The notes beneath the pieces were generated by a model that saw only the letters and a program-made list of their open reading frames with translations, had not been told where the DNA came from and made no database searches. Position numbers and translations under genes: made by a program. This document shows positions 11,901 to 26,400 of a stretch of 64,000 nt of DNA, in pieces. Origin of the DNA: Rhinopithecus roxellana (lineage: Eukaryota > Chordata > Mammalia > Primates > Cercopithecidae); the NCBI RefSeq assembly GCF_007565055.1, contig NC_044560.1, forward strand, positions 44,597,030 through 44,661,029. Reading direction: 5' to 3'. How positions within the stretch are numbered: the first letter of the stretch is position 1; the number at the start of each line of letters is the position of its first letter.

Positions 11901-14900
11901 TTCCTTACACCTTATACAAAAATTAACTCGAGATGGATTAAAGACTTAAATGTTAGACCTAAAACCATAAAAGCCCTGGAAGAAAACCTACGCAATACCA
12001 TTCAGGACATAGGCATGTGCAAGGACTTCATGACTAAAACACCAAAAGCAATGGCAACAAAAGCCAAAACTGACAAATGGGATCTAGTTAAACTAAAGAG
12101 CTTCTGCACAGCTAAAGAAACTACCATCAGAGTGAACAGGGAACCTACAGAATGGGTGAAAAATTTTGCAATGTACCCATCTGACAAAGGACTAATATCC
12201 ATAATTTACAAAGAACTTAAACAAATTTACTAGAAAAAAACAACCCCATCAAAAAGTGAGCAAAGGATATGAACAGACACTTTTCAAAAGAAGACATTTA
12301 TGCAGCCAACAGACACATGAAAAAATGCTTATCATCACTGGTCATCATCAGAGAAATGCAAATCAAAACCACAATAAGATACCATTTCACACCAGTTAGA
12401 ATGGTGATCATTAAAAAGTAAGGAAACAACAGGTGCTGGAGAGGATGTGGGGAAATAGAAACACTTTTACACTGTTGGTGGGAGTATAAACTAGTTCAAC
12501 TATTGTGGAAGACAGTGTTGCAATTCCTCAAGGATCTAGAACTAGAAATACCATTTGACCCAGCCATCCCATTACTGGGTATATACCCAAAGGATTATAA
12601 ACCATGCTACTATAAAGACACAGGCATACGTATGCTTATTGTGGCACTATTCACAATAGCAAAGACTTGGAACCCATCCAAATGTCCATCTATTATAGAC
12701 TGGATTAAGAAAATGTGGCACATATATACCATGGAACACTATGCAACCATAAAAAAGGATGAGTTCATGTCCTTTGCAGGGACATGGATGAAGCTGGAAA
12801 CCATCATTCTGAGCAAGCTATCACAAGAACAGAAAACCAAACACCGCATGTTCTCACTCATAGGGAATTGAACAATGAGAACACTTGGACACAGGATGGG
12901 GAACATCACACATGGGGGCCTGCCATGGGGTAGGGGGCAGGGGGAGAGATAGGATTAAGAGAAATACCTAATGTAAATGACAAGTTAATGGGTGCAGCAA
13001 ACCAACATGGTACATGTATACCTAAACAAACCTGCATGCTGAGCACAAGTACACTAGAACTTAAAAGTATATATAAAAAAAGAAATGTTTTTGTCACACA
13101 AGTGTACCTCACTTATACAGTACTACCAGAAAGTTCATTCATTTAATAAATATTCATTGAACACCAACCTTGTGCCAGACACTATTTTAGGAGCTAATAA
13201 TACAGGAAGAACAAGACAGACAAGGTCTCTGACTTCATGGAAGAGACAAAAATGAACAAATATAAAAATCAAGATAAATCAGTAGTGATACATGCTATAA
13301 TGAAAATAAAGCCTCCAATAAAATGTTGTGGGAAAGTAGTGACAGCAGACATCCTTGCCTTGTTCCTGACATTTGGGGCAAACATTCTATTTTTTTAGCA
13401 TTATATATGATTCTGGCTATAGTTTTTTCATAAATATGCTTTATCAGGTAGAGGAAGTTCTTTCCTATTCTTAATTTACTGAGAGGTTTTTTTTCCCAGT
13501 GTATGAAAATCTTTTATTTAACTCTCTCCCATCTTTGAGAGATTTTAATTTTAATTTTACATGAAAAGTTTGTTTGGGTGAAATTCACATAACAAATAAT
13601 TAACCTTTTTTATCTTCAACTTTTATTTTAAGTTCAGGGGTACATGTACAGGATGTGCAGGTTTGTTACATAGGTAAACGTGTGCCATAGTGATTTGCTG
13701 CACAGATCATCCCATCACCTAGGTACTGAGCCCAGCATCCATTAGCTATTCTTCATGATGCTCTCCCTCCCCAACACACCCCCCTCACCAACAGGCCTCA
13801 GTGTGTGTTGTTCCCTGTCATGTGTCCATGAGTTCTCATCATTCAGCTCCCACTTCTAAGTGAGAACACAAGGTGTTTGGTTTTCTGTTCCTGTGTTAGT
13901 TTGCTGAGGATAATGGCTTCCAACTCCATCCATGACCCTGCAAAGGACATGATCTCGTTCCTTTTTATGGCTGCATAGTATTCCATGTGTATATGTACCA
14001 CATTTTCTGTATCCAGTCTATCATTGAAGGGCATTTGGGTTGATTCCATGTCTTTGCTATCGTGAATAGTGCTGCAATGAACATAGGCATGCATGTGTCC
14101 TTATAACACAATGATTTATATTCCTTTGGGTATATACTCAGGATTTGAATTGCTGAGTCAAATAGTATTTCTGCCTCTAGGTCTTTGAGGAATCACCCAC
14201 ACTGTCTTCCACAATGGTTGAACTAATTTACAAACCTACCAACAGTGTAAAAGCATTCCTTTTTCTCTGCAACCTCACCAGCATCTGTTGTTTTTTGACT
14301 TTTTAATAATAGTCATTCTGACTGGCATGAGATGGTATTTCATTGTGGTTTTGATTTACATTTCTCTAATGATCAGTCAAGTTTAGCTTTTTTTCATATG
14401 TTTGTTGGCTGCATGTATATCTTCTTTTGAGAAGCTTCTGTTCATGTCTTTTGCACATTTTTTAATGGTTTTTTTTTCTTGTAAATTTGTTTAAGTCCCT
14501 TGTAGATGCTGGATAGATGTCAGATGGATAGATGGCAAAAATTTTCTCCCTTTCTTTAGGTTGTCTGTTCACTCTGATGATAGTTTCTTTCACTGTGCAG
14601 AAGCTCTTTAATTAGATCCCATTTGTCAATGTTTGCTTTTGTTGCAATTGCTTTTGGCATTTTCATCATGAAATCTTTGCCCGTGCCTATGTCCTGAATG
14701 GTACTGCCTATATTTTCATCTAGCGTTTTTATAGTTTTGAGTTTTACATTTAAGTCTCTAATCCATCTTGAGTTAATTTTTGTGTAAGGTGGAAGGAAGG
14801 GATCCACTTTCAATTATCTGCATATGGCTAGCCAGTTTTCCCAGCACCATTTATTAAATAGGGAATCCTTTCCCCATTGCTTGTTTTTGTCAGATTTGTT

Positions 14901-17900
14901 GAAGATCAGACAGTTGTAGGTGTGTGGTCTTATTTCTGAGTTCTCTGTTCTGTTCCATTGGTCTATGTCTCTGTTCTTGTCCTAGTATCATACTGTTTTG
15001 GTTACAGTAGCCTTACAGTGTAGTTTGAAGTTGGGTAGCATGATGCCTCCAGCTTTGTTCTATTTGCTTAGGATTGTCTTGGCTATTTGGGCTCTTTTAT
15101 GGTCCATACAAATTTTAAAATAGTTTATTCTAATTCTGTGAAGAATGTCAATGGTAATTTAAAGGGAATAGCATTGAATCTATAAATTACTTTGGGCAGT
15201 ATGGCCATTTTCGCAATATTGATTCTGTCTATCCATGAGCGTGGAATGTTTTTCCATTTGTTTGTGTCCTCTGATTTTTTTGAGCAGTGGTTTGTGGTTC
15301 TCTGTGAAGAGGTCCTTCACTTCCCTTGTTAGCTGTATTCCTTGGTATTTTATTTTATTTTGTAGCAATTGTGAATAGGAGTTCATTCATGATTTGGCTC
15401 TCTGCTTGCCTGTTGATTGGTGTATAGGAATGATAGCAATTTTTGCACATTGATTCATTGATTTTGTATCCTGAGACTTTACTGAAGTTGCTTATCAGTT
15501 TAAGAAGCTTTTGGGCTGAGATGATGGGGTTTTCTAGACATAGGATCACGTCATCAGCAAACAAAGATAATTTGGAGATAACTTCCTCTCTTCCTATTTG
15601 AATACCCTTTATTTCTTTCTCTTGCCTAATTGCCCTGGCCAGAACTTCCAATACTATGTTGAATAGGAGTGGTGAGAAAGGGCATCCTTGTCTCGTGCCA
15701 GTTTTCAAGGGGAATGCTTCCAGCCTTTGCCTATTCAGTGGTTCTGTTTAGGTGATGAACCACATTTATTGATTTGTGTATGCTGAGCCAAACTTGCATC
15801 CTAAGGATGAAGCCAACTTGATCGTGGTGGATAAGTTTTTTGATGTGCTGCTAGATTCAGTTGGCCAGTATTTTATTGAGAATTTTTGCATCAATGTTCA
15901 TTAGGGATATTGGCCTGAAGTTTTATTGTTTCTTGTTGTATCTCTGCCAGGTTTTGGTATCAGGATGATGCTGGCCTCATAAAATGAGTTAAGGAGTAGT
16001 CTCTTCTTTTTAAATTTTTTTGGAGTAGTTTCAGTAGAAATGGTACCAGCTCTTCTCTGTACCTCTGGTAGAATTCAGCTGTGAATCTGTCTGGTTCTGA
16101 GCTTTTTTTTTTTTTTTTGGTTCTACCAATGGTAGAACTCATTGGTCAATTCAGGGATTTGATTTCTTCCCAGTTCAGTCTTGGGAGGGTGTGTGTGCCC
16201 AGAAATTTATCAATTTCTTCTAGATTTTCCGGTTTATATGCATAGAGGTGTTTATAGTATTATCTGGTGGTTGTTTGTATTTCTGTGGGATCAGTGGTGA
16301 TATCTCCCTTATCATTTCTGACTGTGTTTATCTGATTCTTCTCTTTTCTTCTTTGTCTAGCTAGTGGTCTATTTTATTACTATTTTTTTTCAAAAACACA
16401 GCTCCTGAATTGGTCGATTTTTTTAAGGGTTTTTTGTGTCTCTATCTCATTCAGTTCCACTGTGATCTTGGTTATTTCTTATCTTCTACTAGCTTTGGGG
16501 TTTGTTTGCTCTTGGTTCTCTAGTTCTTTTAGTTAGGATGTTAGAATGTTAACTTGAGATCTTTCTAGCTTTTTCCTGAGGGCATTTAGTGCTATACATT
16601 TCCCTCTCAACACTACTTTAGCTGCATCCCAGAGACTCTGGTATATCATCTCTTGGTTCTCATTTGCTTCAAAGAACTTCTTGATTTCTGCCTTAATTTC
16701 ATTATCTACCCAGGAGTCATTCAGGAGCAGGTTGTTCAATTTCCATTTAGTTGTGTGGTTTTGAGTAAATTTCTTAATTTTGAGTTCTAATTTGATTGTG
16801 CTGTGGTCTGAGAGTCTGTTATAACTTCAGTTCTTTTGCATTTGCTGAGCAGTGTTTTACTTCTGATTATGTGATGGATTTTAGAGCAAGTGCTGTGTGG
16901 CCATGAGAAGAATGTATATTTTGTTGTTTTGGGGTGGAGAGTTGTGTAGATATCTATCAGGTCCACCTGACCCACAGCTGAATTCAGGTTCTGAGTATCT
17001 TTGTTATTTCTCTGTCTTGATGATCTGTCTAATATTGTCAGCGGGGTGTTAAAGTCCCCCACTATTACTGTGTGGGAGTCTAAGTCTTTTTCTAGGCCTC
17101 TAAGAACTTGCTTTATGAATCTGGGTACTCCTGTATTGGGTGCATATATATTTAGGCTAGTTAGCTCTTGTTGTCAAATTGAACCCTTTACCATTGTGTA
17201 ATGCCCTTCTTTGTGTTTTTTGATCTTTGTTAGTTTAAAGTCTGTTTTCAGAAACTAGGATTGCAACCCCTGCTTTTTTCTGTTTTCCATTTGCTTGGTA
17301 AATTTTCCTCCATCCCTTTATTTTGAACCTATGTGGATCTTTGCGTTAAGATGGGTCTCTTGTAGACAGCATACCGATGGGTCTTGGTTCTTTATTCAGC
17401 TTGCCACTCTATGTCTTCTATTTGGGGCATTTAGCACATTTGCATTTAAGATTACTATTATTATGTGTGATTTTGATCCTGCCATCATGATGCTAGCTGG
17501 TTATTTTGCAGACTTGTTTATGTGATTGCTTCATAGTGTCACTGGTCTGTATGCTTCAGTATGTTTTTGTAGTGGCTGGTAATGATTTTTCCTTTCCATA
17601 TTTAGTACTTCCTTCAGGAGCTCTTGCAAGGCAGGTCTGGTGGTGATGAATTCCCTCAGCATTTGCTTGTCTGAAAAGGATCTTGTTATATCCTTCTGTT
17701 ATGAAGATATGAAATTCTGGGTTGGAAATTCTTTTCTTTAAGAATGTTGAATATTGGTCCCCAATCTTTTCCAGCTTGTAGAGTTTCTGCTGAGAGGTCC
17801 ACTATTAGTCTGCTGGGCTTCCCTACGGGTGACTTGGACTTTCTCTGTCTTCCCTTAACATTTTTTCCTTCATTTCAACCTTGGAGAATCTGATGATTAT

Positions 17901-20462
17901 GTGTCTTGGGGTTGATCTTCTTGTGGAATATCTTACTGGGTTCTCCGGATTTCCTGAATTTGAATATTTGCCTGTCTTGCTAGGTTGGGGAAGTTCTCCT
18001 GGATGATATTCTGAAGTATGTTTTCCAACTTGGTTCCATTCTCCGCATCTCTTTCAGTAACGCCAATCAGTGGTAAGTTTGGTCTCCTTACATAATCCCA
18101 TATATCTAGGAGGTTTTGTTCATTCCTTTTCATTCTTTTTTCTCTGTTGTCTGCCTATCTTATTTCAGAAAGATAGTCTTCAAGTTCTGAAATTCTATCC
18201 TCCACTTGATCTATTCTGCTATTGATACTTGTGATTGCATTGTGAAGTTCTCATGTTGTGTTTTTCAGCTCCATCAGGTTGGTTATGTTCCTCTCTAAAC
18301 TGGGTATTCTGATTATAAGCTCCTGTATTGTTTTATCATGATTCTCAGCTTCTTTGCATTGATTTACAACCTGTTCCTTTAGCTCAGTGAAGTTTGTTAT
18401 TACCCACCTTCTGAAGCTTACTTCTGTCAATTCAACTATCTCAGCCTCAGCCCAGTTCTGTACCCTTGCTGGAGAGGTGTTGCAGTCATGTGGAGGAGAA
18501 AAGGCACTCTGGCTTTTTGAGTTTTCAGCATTTTTGCATTGACTTTTTCTCATCTTTATGGGCTTATCTACTTTCAATCTTTGAGGTTACTGACCTTTGA
18601 ATGAGGTTTTTGTGGGGTCTTGTTGTTTTCTGTTTGTTTGTTTTTCTTTTAACAGGTAGGCCACTGACTGTTAGCAAACGTAGCACTGCTATGGTTTGCT
18701 GGAGCTCCACTCCAGACCCTAGTTGCCTCCACTTTTCCTGTACTTGGAAGTATCACCAGTGCAGGCTGCAAAATAGCAAAAATGGCAGCCTGCTCCTTTC
18801 TCTGGAAGCTCCATCCTGGAGGGGTACTGACCTACTGCAGGCCCAAGCACTCCTGTAGGAGGTGTCTGGAGACCCCTGTTGGAAGGTCTTACCCAGTCAG
18901 AAGGAACAGGATCAGGGACCCACTTCCAGAAGCCATCTGGCTGCTTTTTGGTAGAGAAGGTGTGCTGTGCTGGGGGGCACCCTTCCTCATCCGGACCACC
19001 TGGCCTCCCCAGAGCCAGCAGGCTGAAACAGCTGAGTCAACTGAGCCACAGAGATGGTGGCCACTCCTCCCCCCAGGAGCTCCATCCCAGGGTGAGATCA
19101 GAGTTCTGTCCAGATAAGCCTGGCTAGAGTGACTGAAAGCCCCCTACAGGAGGTAGTGGAAAGGAATGGACTGGAATCCTGCTTAAAGAAGAGGTCTGGA
19201 CACAGTCTGGTAAAGCAGGTGTGTTGTGTTGGTGGGGAGACCCCTTCTCGTCTGGAATGCCTGGACTCTCCAGAGCTGGCAGACTGGCATGCTGAGTCAA
19301 CAGAACTGCAGAAATAGTGACTGTCTTTTCCCCAGGAACTCCCTCCTGTCTTAAGCAGACTCAGCCTATTGCTGCTGGTTGGCTGGAGCTCCAAGCTAGT
19401 GGGTCCCAACTTGTGAGGTGCTGTGAAAGTGGGACCCCCAGGACAGTGCTGCTTGGCTCCCTGGATTCAACCCCCTTCCTAGGGGAATGTATGGATGGAT
19501 CTGGTGCCTCACTGGGGGATTCTAGGACCAGATTATGTAAAACACCTGGGTCTCTGTATGTGTGCACGGCTGTTCTGCTGAGATTACATACAGCTCTGTA
19601 TATTGGACCCAAGGCCCTGGTAGCAGGGGCTCATGAGGGGATCTCCTGATCTGCGAGTTGCAAAGATCCATGGGAGAAGCATGGTTTCCTGGGTGGGGTC
19701 ACACAGTCACTCACCGCCTCCCTTGTCTTGGGGTGGGGATTTTGTTGGCTTCACGCCGCTCCCGGGTGGGCTCTTGCCTCACCCTGCTTTTCTTTGCTCT
19801 CCACAGGTTGCACTGATTGCCTGGTCAGTCCCAATGTGAGAACCTCGATACTTCACTTGAAGGTGCCAAATTCACTCCCTGCTCTGAGTTTTTTCTTTTT
19901 TAGATTGGGAATGGATACTGAATTTCTTTTCATCTATTGAGAGGATCATATGGTTCTTCTTTCTTATACTAATTTACATTGTTTGCATTTTTCAAGTGTT
20001 AAACCAAGGTTGCATTTCTAGTATAAACTCCATATAGTCAAGATGAATTATCATAGTTATTTATAATTATTTATCATAATTAATCATGATCAAGTATAGT
20101 TTATATCAGGAATGTAATCTTGATTTAACATTCAAAAAACTAACAAATTTTAAAACTATATTATACATGTTACACATATATTTAGATTAAATATACTAAA
20201 ATTATTGCATATATGTCTGTGAGGTATATTGATCTGTAATTTTCATGTGATGTCTTTGGTTTTGTTATTGAGGTAATGCTGACTCTGTAACATGTGCTGG
20301 GAAGTGTTTCCTTCTATTTTCTGAGTTTGCGTATGTTAATGTTTTCCTTAAATGTCTGGGAACATTCTCCAGTGAAGCCATCTGGGTTTAAAGTTGTCTT
20401 TGTGTGAAGGCTTTTAACTATAAATTCCTTTATTAGATATAGGATTACTCAGGTTATCCATT

Positions 20463-20499
<37 letters not shown>

Positions 20500-23400
20500 A
20501 GACGGAGTCTCGCTGTGTCGCCCAGGCTGGAGTGCAGTGGCGCGATCTCGGCTCACTGCAAGCTCCGCCTCCCGGGTTCCCGCCATTCTCCCGCCTCAGC
20601 CTCCGAATAGCTGGGACTACAGGCGCCCGCCACCGCGCCCGGCTAGTTTTTTGTATTTTTTTTAGTAGAGACGGGGTTTCTCCGTGTTAGCCAGGAGGGT
20701 CTCGATCTCCTGACCTCGTGATCCGCCCGCCTCGGCCTCCCAAAGTGCTGGGATTACAGGCTTGAGCCACCGCGCCCGGCCCATCCATTTCTTTTTAAGT
20801 GAGCCTTGGTAGCTGTTGCCTTTCAAGAAATGTGTTCATTTCAACTATGTGGTTGGATTTATTAGTCAAAAAGAGTTTTTATTTTACCTTCATTTTAGAG
20901 AGATCTTTTCACTGGTTATAAAATTCTATGTTTAATAATTTCTTTCAAGCACTTTGAAGTTGTCATTTATTATATTTTGACTTGCAAGGCTTCTGACATG
21001 AAGTTTTTGCTTATTCTTATCTTTGCTCCTTTATGTGTAACATGTGGGGTTTCTTTTTATCCTTTCCTACTTTTAAGATTTTTCTCTTCATTTCTCAGTT
21101 TCAACAATTCGATTATGATGTGCTTTGGTATGGCTTCTTTATATTTCTGTTTCTTGGGATTCATTGAACTTCTTGGTCTGTGAATTTGCAGGCTTCATCA
21201 TATTTGGAAAATTTTGAATCATAATTATTTCTTCAAATAATTATCTTCAAATATCTCTCCCTCCTCTGGAACCCCATTTATATGTATCTTATACCACTTG
21301 ATATTGTCCCACAGCTCACTGAGGCTCTTTTGTTTCTTTTCAGTCTTTTTTCCTATCTTTTTAAAAAGAGATTATATTGCTACTCTTTCAAGTTCATGGG
21401 TCATTTCTTCTGCAGTGTCTAACTTGCTGTTCTTCCCCTTAAGTAGATATATTTTTAAATATTTGATTAATTTTTATCTCTAGACATTCCACTGGTCTTT
21501 TGTATATCTTCCATTTCTTTCATCATATACATGTTTGTCTTTAGATACTTGAGTATATTTTATAAGATGTATAGTAGCTGCTTTAAAGCCTATATCTGTT
21601 AATTCTATCCTCTTTATCACTTATGGATCTATTTGTATTGATTTAATTTCTTTTGGTTATGGGTCATATTTTTCTGCTTATTTGTACGACTGGTGATTTT
21701 TTTTGTTTGTTTTTGAGACAGAGTCTCACTCTGTCACCCAGGCTGGAGTGCAGTGGCATGATCTTGGCTCACTGAAACCTCTGCCTCCCGGGTCCGAGCG
21801 ATTCTCCTGCCTCAGCCTCCTGAGTAACTGGGATTACAGGTGCCCACCACCTTGCCTGGCTAATTTTTTGTATTTTTAGTACAGATGGGGTTTCACCATG
21901 TTGGCCAAGCTGGTCTTGAACTCCTGACCATCTGCCTGCCTCGGCCTCCCCAAGTGCTAGGATTATAGGCGTGAGCCACCGCACCCGCTGACTGGTGATT
22001 TTTTAATGGGATGCTGGACGTTGTAAATTTTAGGTTGTTAGGTGCTAAATTTTGTTATGTTTCTTTAAATCTGATTGTTCTTCATTCTAGCACACAGTTC
22101 AGTTTTTTGTGAAAATCAGTTTGATGCTCAATATGGCCCTACTATAAAGCATAGCTCTTCTAAATTCTAGTCAATGTCTGTTAAATTATAATGTCTCTCC
22201 ACTCTAGCTGGCAGGATTTCCAGCTCTTTGTGAGGCTTGTGTAAGTTTTAAAAAGCCATTAGGATTTTATTTTCCTCAGGGCAAATATGATTTTAGAAAA
22301 CAACAGAACTTGATTTATACCTTTTCTTCTCTATTGACAAATCTTTGTCTTCAAAAAAACATATAAGCAGTATTTCCTTCTTCAACCATTTGCCTTTATA
22401 TAATTAAAACCACAAATTATAAAAACAAAAATTTTTAATGTTACTAAAAAATGCAAATCAAATGACTGTGAAGTAAAATGTCGTAATATTAAGTAAAAAA
22501 GAAAAGTAAAATGAAAAACCCTAATGCTTGTTCATTTTTTAATTTCTCACATGGATTGGTGCACCATAAATTGCAACATGTTCTTGAAAAGGAGCTTTAC
22601 ATGTGTAAGAAGAAGAATAAAACTTACTGTATCCTTCCATTAGTAATTTGACTTTTGGCAACATTTTCTAAGGGAAGTTTTTTGCTTCCTTCTCATTCCT
22701 GCCTTTTTCTGATAAAATGCAATCTCTTACGACTCCGGGGAATACAGCCCTTCCCGCCTTAACCCTGCTCAGACAGAGAACCTGAGCAGGACCTAAGCCA
22801 ACCCATGTATCGGATTTCTCTGGTCACAGGGAGGGGGACTGAGGGGCGAGAAAGAGGGACAGGAGAGGGAGGAAGGCCATAGAGGGAGAAAGAACCTCTT
22901 AAAATGTGGGAGCACAACACCAAGGAAAGAGTTCTCTTAAGAAAAAATCATATGTATTTGTGACTCATATTAAAACTGTCTTAGTTCATTTAGTGTTGCT
23001 ACAAATACCTGCGAGTGGGTAATTTATAAGGAAAACAGGTTTATTTAGCTCACAATTCTGCTGACTGGAAGACTAGGCATCTGGTAAAAGCTGTTTCCAC
23101 TCACGGCAGAGACCAGAGACGAAGGGGAGCCCGTGTGTGCAGAGGTCACATGGCGAGAGAGGAGGCAAGAGAGGGAGGGGAAATGCCAAGCTTTTTTTTT
23201 TTTTTTTTTTTTGTGAGACAGGTCTTGCTCTGCACCCCGGTTGGAGTGCAGTGGCACAACCATGGCTCACCGCAGCCTTGACCTACTGGGCTCAAATGTT
23301 CCTCTCACCTCAGCCTCCCACTTAGGTAGGACCACAGGCATGTGCCACTATGCTTGGCTAATTTTTAAATTTTTTGTAGAGATGGGGGTCTCACTGTATT

Positions 23401-26400
23401 GTTCAGGCCGGTCTCAAATACTGGCTTCAAGCATTCTTCCTGCCTTGGCCTCCCGAAGTGCTGGGATTACAGGCTTGAGCCTCCATTCCCAGCTGCCAAG
23501 CTCTTTTGAACAACTGGCACTCCCGGGAACTAATGGAGAACTTACTTATCCGCCATACTCCTCCGCCCTCCTTCCCTGTCCAAGGGAAGGCATTAGTCTC
23601 TTCATAAGGGACCTGCCCCCTTGACCCAAACACCTCCTATTTTCCATCACTGGGGATCAAATATCAACATGAGATTTGGGGAACATCTAAACTAGCACCA
23701 TATATGTTTGTGACTCATACTAAAATTCCTCTTTTTAAGGAGCGAGGAAGGGAGAAGCCCTAAGCCACGGTGTTTATAGTAGGGGTGGTTCCACTGGATT
23801 TTGTGCTACAACCAGAAATCGGTGGTAACATTTTGAGGCTACACTGGAGAGAGAAATTGATGGAATGAATTATATCCATAAGAGGGAACCAATAAAGAAT
23901 ACTGAATTCATAAAAATCAGCTGAAGGAACGGAGTGTGTTTATTCCAAAAAAGAGACGTAAGAGGAGGTAGGAGAAAGACATGATAACTATCTTCTGAGG
24001 CTTCCAGGGCAATTTCACAAAGCAGAAATGGCCTTATTTGTGTGGTTTCCAAGGACAAGTGGCAATATTTTCTTTTCTGCCTTAATAGCCTCCTTTGAAT
24101 CCTGCCTTCCACCAATCCCCAAAGCCATCTCTAGGTCCTCAGTGTCTGACATGGTGCCTGGTATACTAATGCCAGCTTGATTTAAGGAAAAAAGCGTGGC
24201 TTGTGGTATCTGGCAGGCCTGCATTTGAATTTCAGCTTTGTTACTAAATATATAACCTTAGGGAATTTTCTTCAACCTTTTCTGCACACCTTCTTTATGA
24301 AATGGAGATAATTTCTCATTTCTGGAATGGTTGACTATCAAAAGGTGTTAGATATAAGCTAGAACTGAAGAGGATTAGAGCTATTTAATGCTTCTTGAAT
24401 TACCAAGCTTCCTATCTTTAAAAACATCCAAGCAGAGACTAAATAGTTGCTTGGCAAAAGTCATTTTTTCCTAAAGGATTTTCCCCCCTTTGTTTATAAT
24501 TTTTCCCACGCCTGTATTTAAAAATACAGGCAATGTCCATTCTAATGCTAATTCACTTATTAACCACAAGATGGCAGTCAAGGTTTAATTTTGGGGAATA
24601 AACCAAGCTGGCACTACTTAAAAATGTATTAAATATATAATTATGGAAACTTATAAAAACCATGTTTAAATTAAATAACCAGAAAGGACAGCACAAACAT
24701 ATATTAAAAGAATCTACTCAGCATGAATATTTTCCATATAAAGGGGATCAAACATAGGTATACCAAAAGAAAGATTACTTATCTTTTGTGAGTTAAAACA
24801 TGCTCACAAAATCAGACACCAAAGAAATGCAGAAAAAATATGGACTAGCCCCTTAATTTAAAAGACAGGACAAGTAAGTCCAGAGTATGATTTACAAATA
24901 TAAGAAAGTTTTTTATTGGTATTTGATATTGCACAGATGTTCTTTTTTTACATATAAGAAAAAAAGAACTAACATTGTTTCATAATAGAATTTAATATTG
25001 AGAAAAAACACGACTTTTCCACAAAAGGTAGACTTGATTGTACTTGCAATTGGGTAGGCAATATTTTTACACTTACCTGAACAATTTAAACTTTTAATAA
25101 GTACATATTAGGAGGCAAGTAAGAAACAGTTTAAATTTGCAAATAAAATTTATGTTTATCAATAACCTGAGGAAAACTCGCTAATCTCTGTGCCTCCATT
25201 TCTCTCCTGGTAAACGGGGGATAATATCTGTCTCTACCTTTACAGAATGGCTGGAGCATCAGGGGTTGGGGGATGGTCTTAGGGGTGGTCATCCATTGTA
25301 AAGGAGGTTAGGAATCAGGTCTTGGGCTGTCAGCAAGGCAAGCAAAGTGGTCTGACTTGGAGTACAGGTTGATTTGTTGTGGCTTGGAAGGAGGCTGATG
25401 GGTATTATTGTGGGTTACACTTACACACGCGACTGTCAACTCCACAGGATGGCCAGCATGAATTACGAAATGAAGGGAGAATACCGGGCAAACAGGAAGT
25501 ACTCAGCCATGTTAGTTCCGGTTCCCTCCATACCTCCTCGGTATAAACAAGAATCAATATTCTTTTCTAAAGCGACACCGAATGTAAACCGCCACCAGAA
25601 CCGATAAGTTTTATTTAGACAACTTGCTAGCTGCCAAAGCTTAGAATACTGATAAAGATTTTTCTGTTGTCACAGAAGCAATCATTAGCTAGAGTATGGC
25701 ACAAACATAGTTTTATATGTGCATAACCAAGAACACTCAAAAGAAAAGCTTTCATTGCTTTCTGATTTTATATCTTTTACTATTTCTCTGGAGAACTTAA
25801 ATACAAACTACTGATTAGATTACAGATTCATATCCTTTAGCGGAAATAAAGCATTTTCATAAATACAAAAGACACTCAAGGCAATAGGAAAGAAAAAAGG
25901 CCTTAGAAAGGAACACCATACCAAATAATTGATTAATGAATATTTATGAGCTGCTTATAATGACAATGTTTCTATTAATAGTAACAAAGACTTGCCAAAT
26001 TAGAGATTTTGCATAAAACATTCATGACAGCCATTTACATTTCCAGTTTTCAATCACTGTTTCCAACTACACCTTAGAACTCCCAAAATAGAACCCTAAA
26101 TCTTTACATTACGATGAACCTTAAAAGTCTGCAACTAAATTTTATTTTTCTAAAATTAACTGCCTTCACTTTTAATGCTAATACTAATTGAAAAAAACAG
26201 GGTGTGGACGCATCTTTCGACTAACATTAATTGAGTGCCTACTATTTGCCAGGCACATGCTAGATACAGAGAATGCAAAGGGACACTCACATCCTTGCCC
26301 TGGTCCCTCTTCATGAACAGATGAATTTCCACATCACACATGCTGGAAGACATTGGAACAGAGAATATGGAGAGAGAGGATGAGGTAACTGTGAATGCCT

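Larger units (their letters stand above)
19905..22250 (-). mobile_element. Older L1M, right part, interrupted by two Alus
   Basis: Resumes the element left at 13.5 kb (ttcatctattgagaggatca; aaaccaaggttgcatttcta). It then runs through reverse-complement L1M upstream sequence (cgattatgatgtgctttgg; ttcttgggattcattgaac) to about 22250 (gatgctggacgttgtaaat). Strongly decayed. Confidence 0.7.

Noticed and set aside
11775..12871. Frames of 152 and 122 codons that look like conserved protein
   Set aside because: They are L1 ORF2 C-terminal pieces in a truncated L1 bounded by TSDs.
15355..18577. Reverse transcriptase, endonuclease and ORF1-like frames as possible active genes
   Set aside because: All belong to one L1 whose ORFs are broken by many stops and frame changes.
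18601..19839. Cluster of plus-strand frames and GC-rich sequence resembling exons or a promoter
   Set aside because: It is the 5' UTR of the same L1 read from the other strand.
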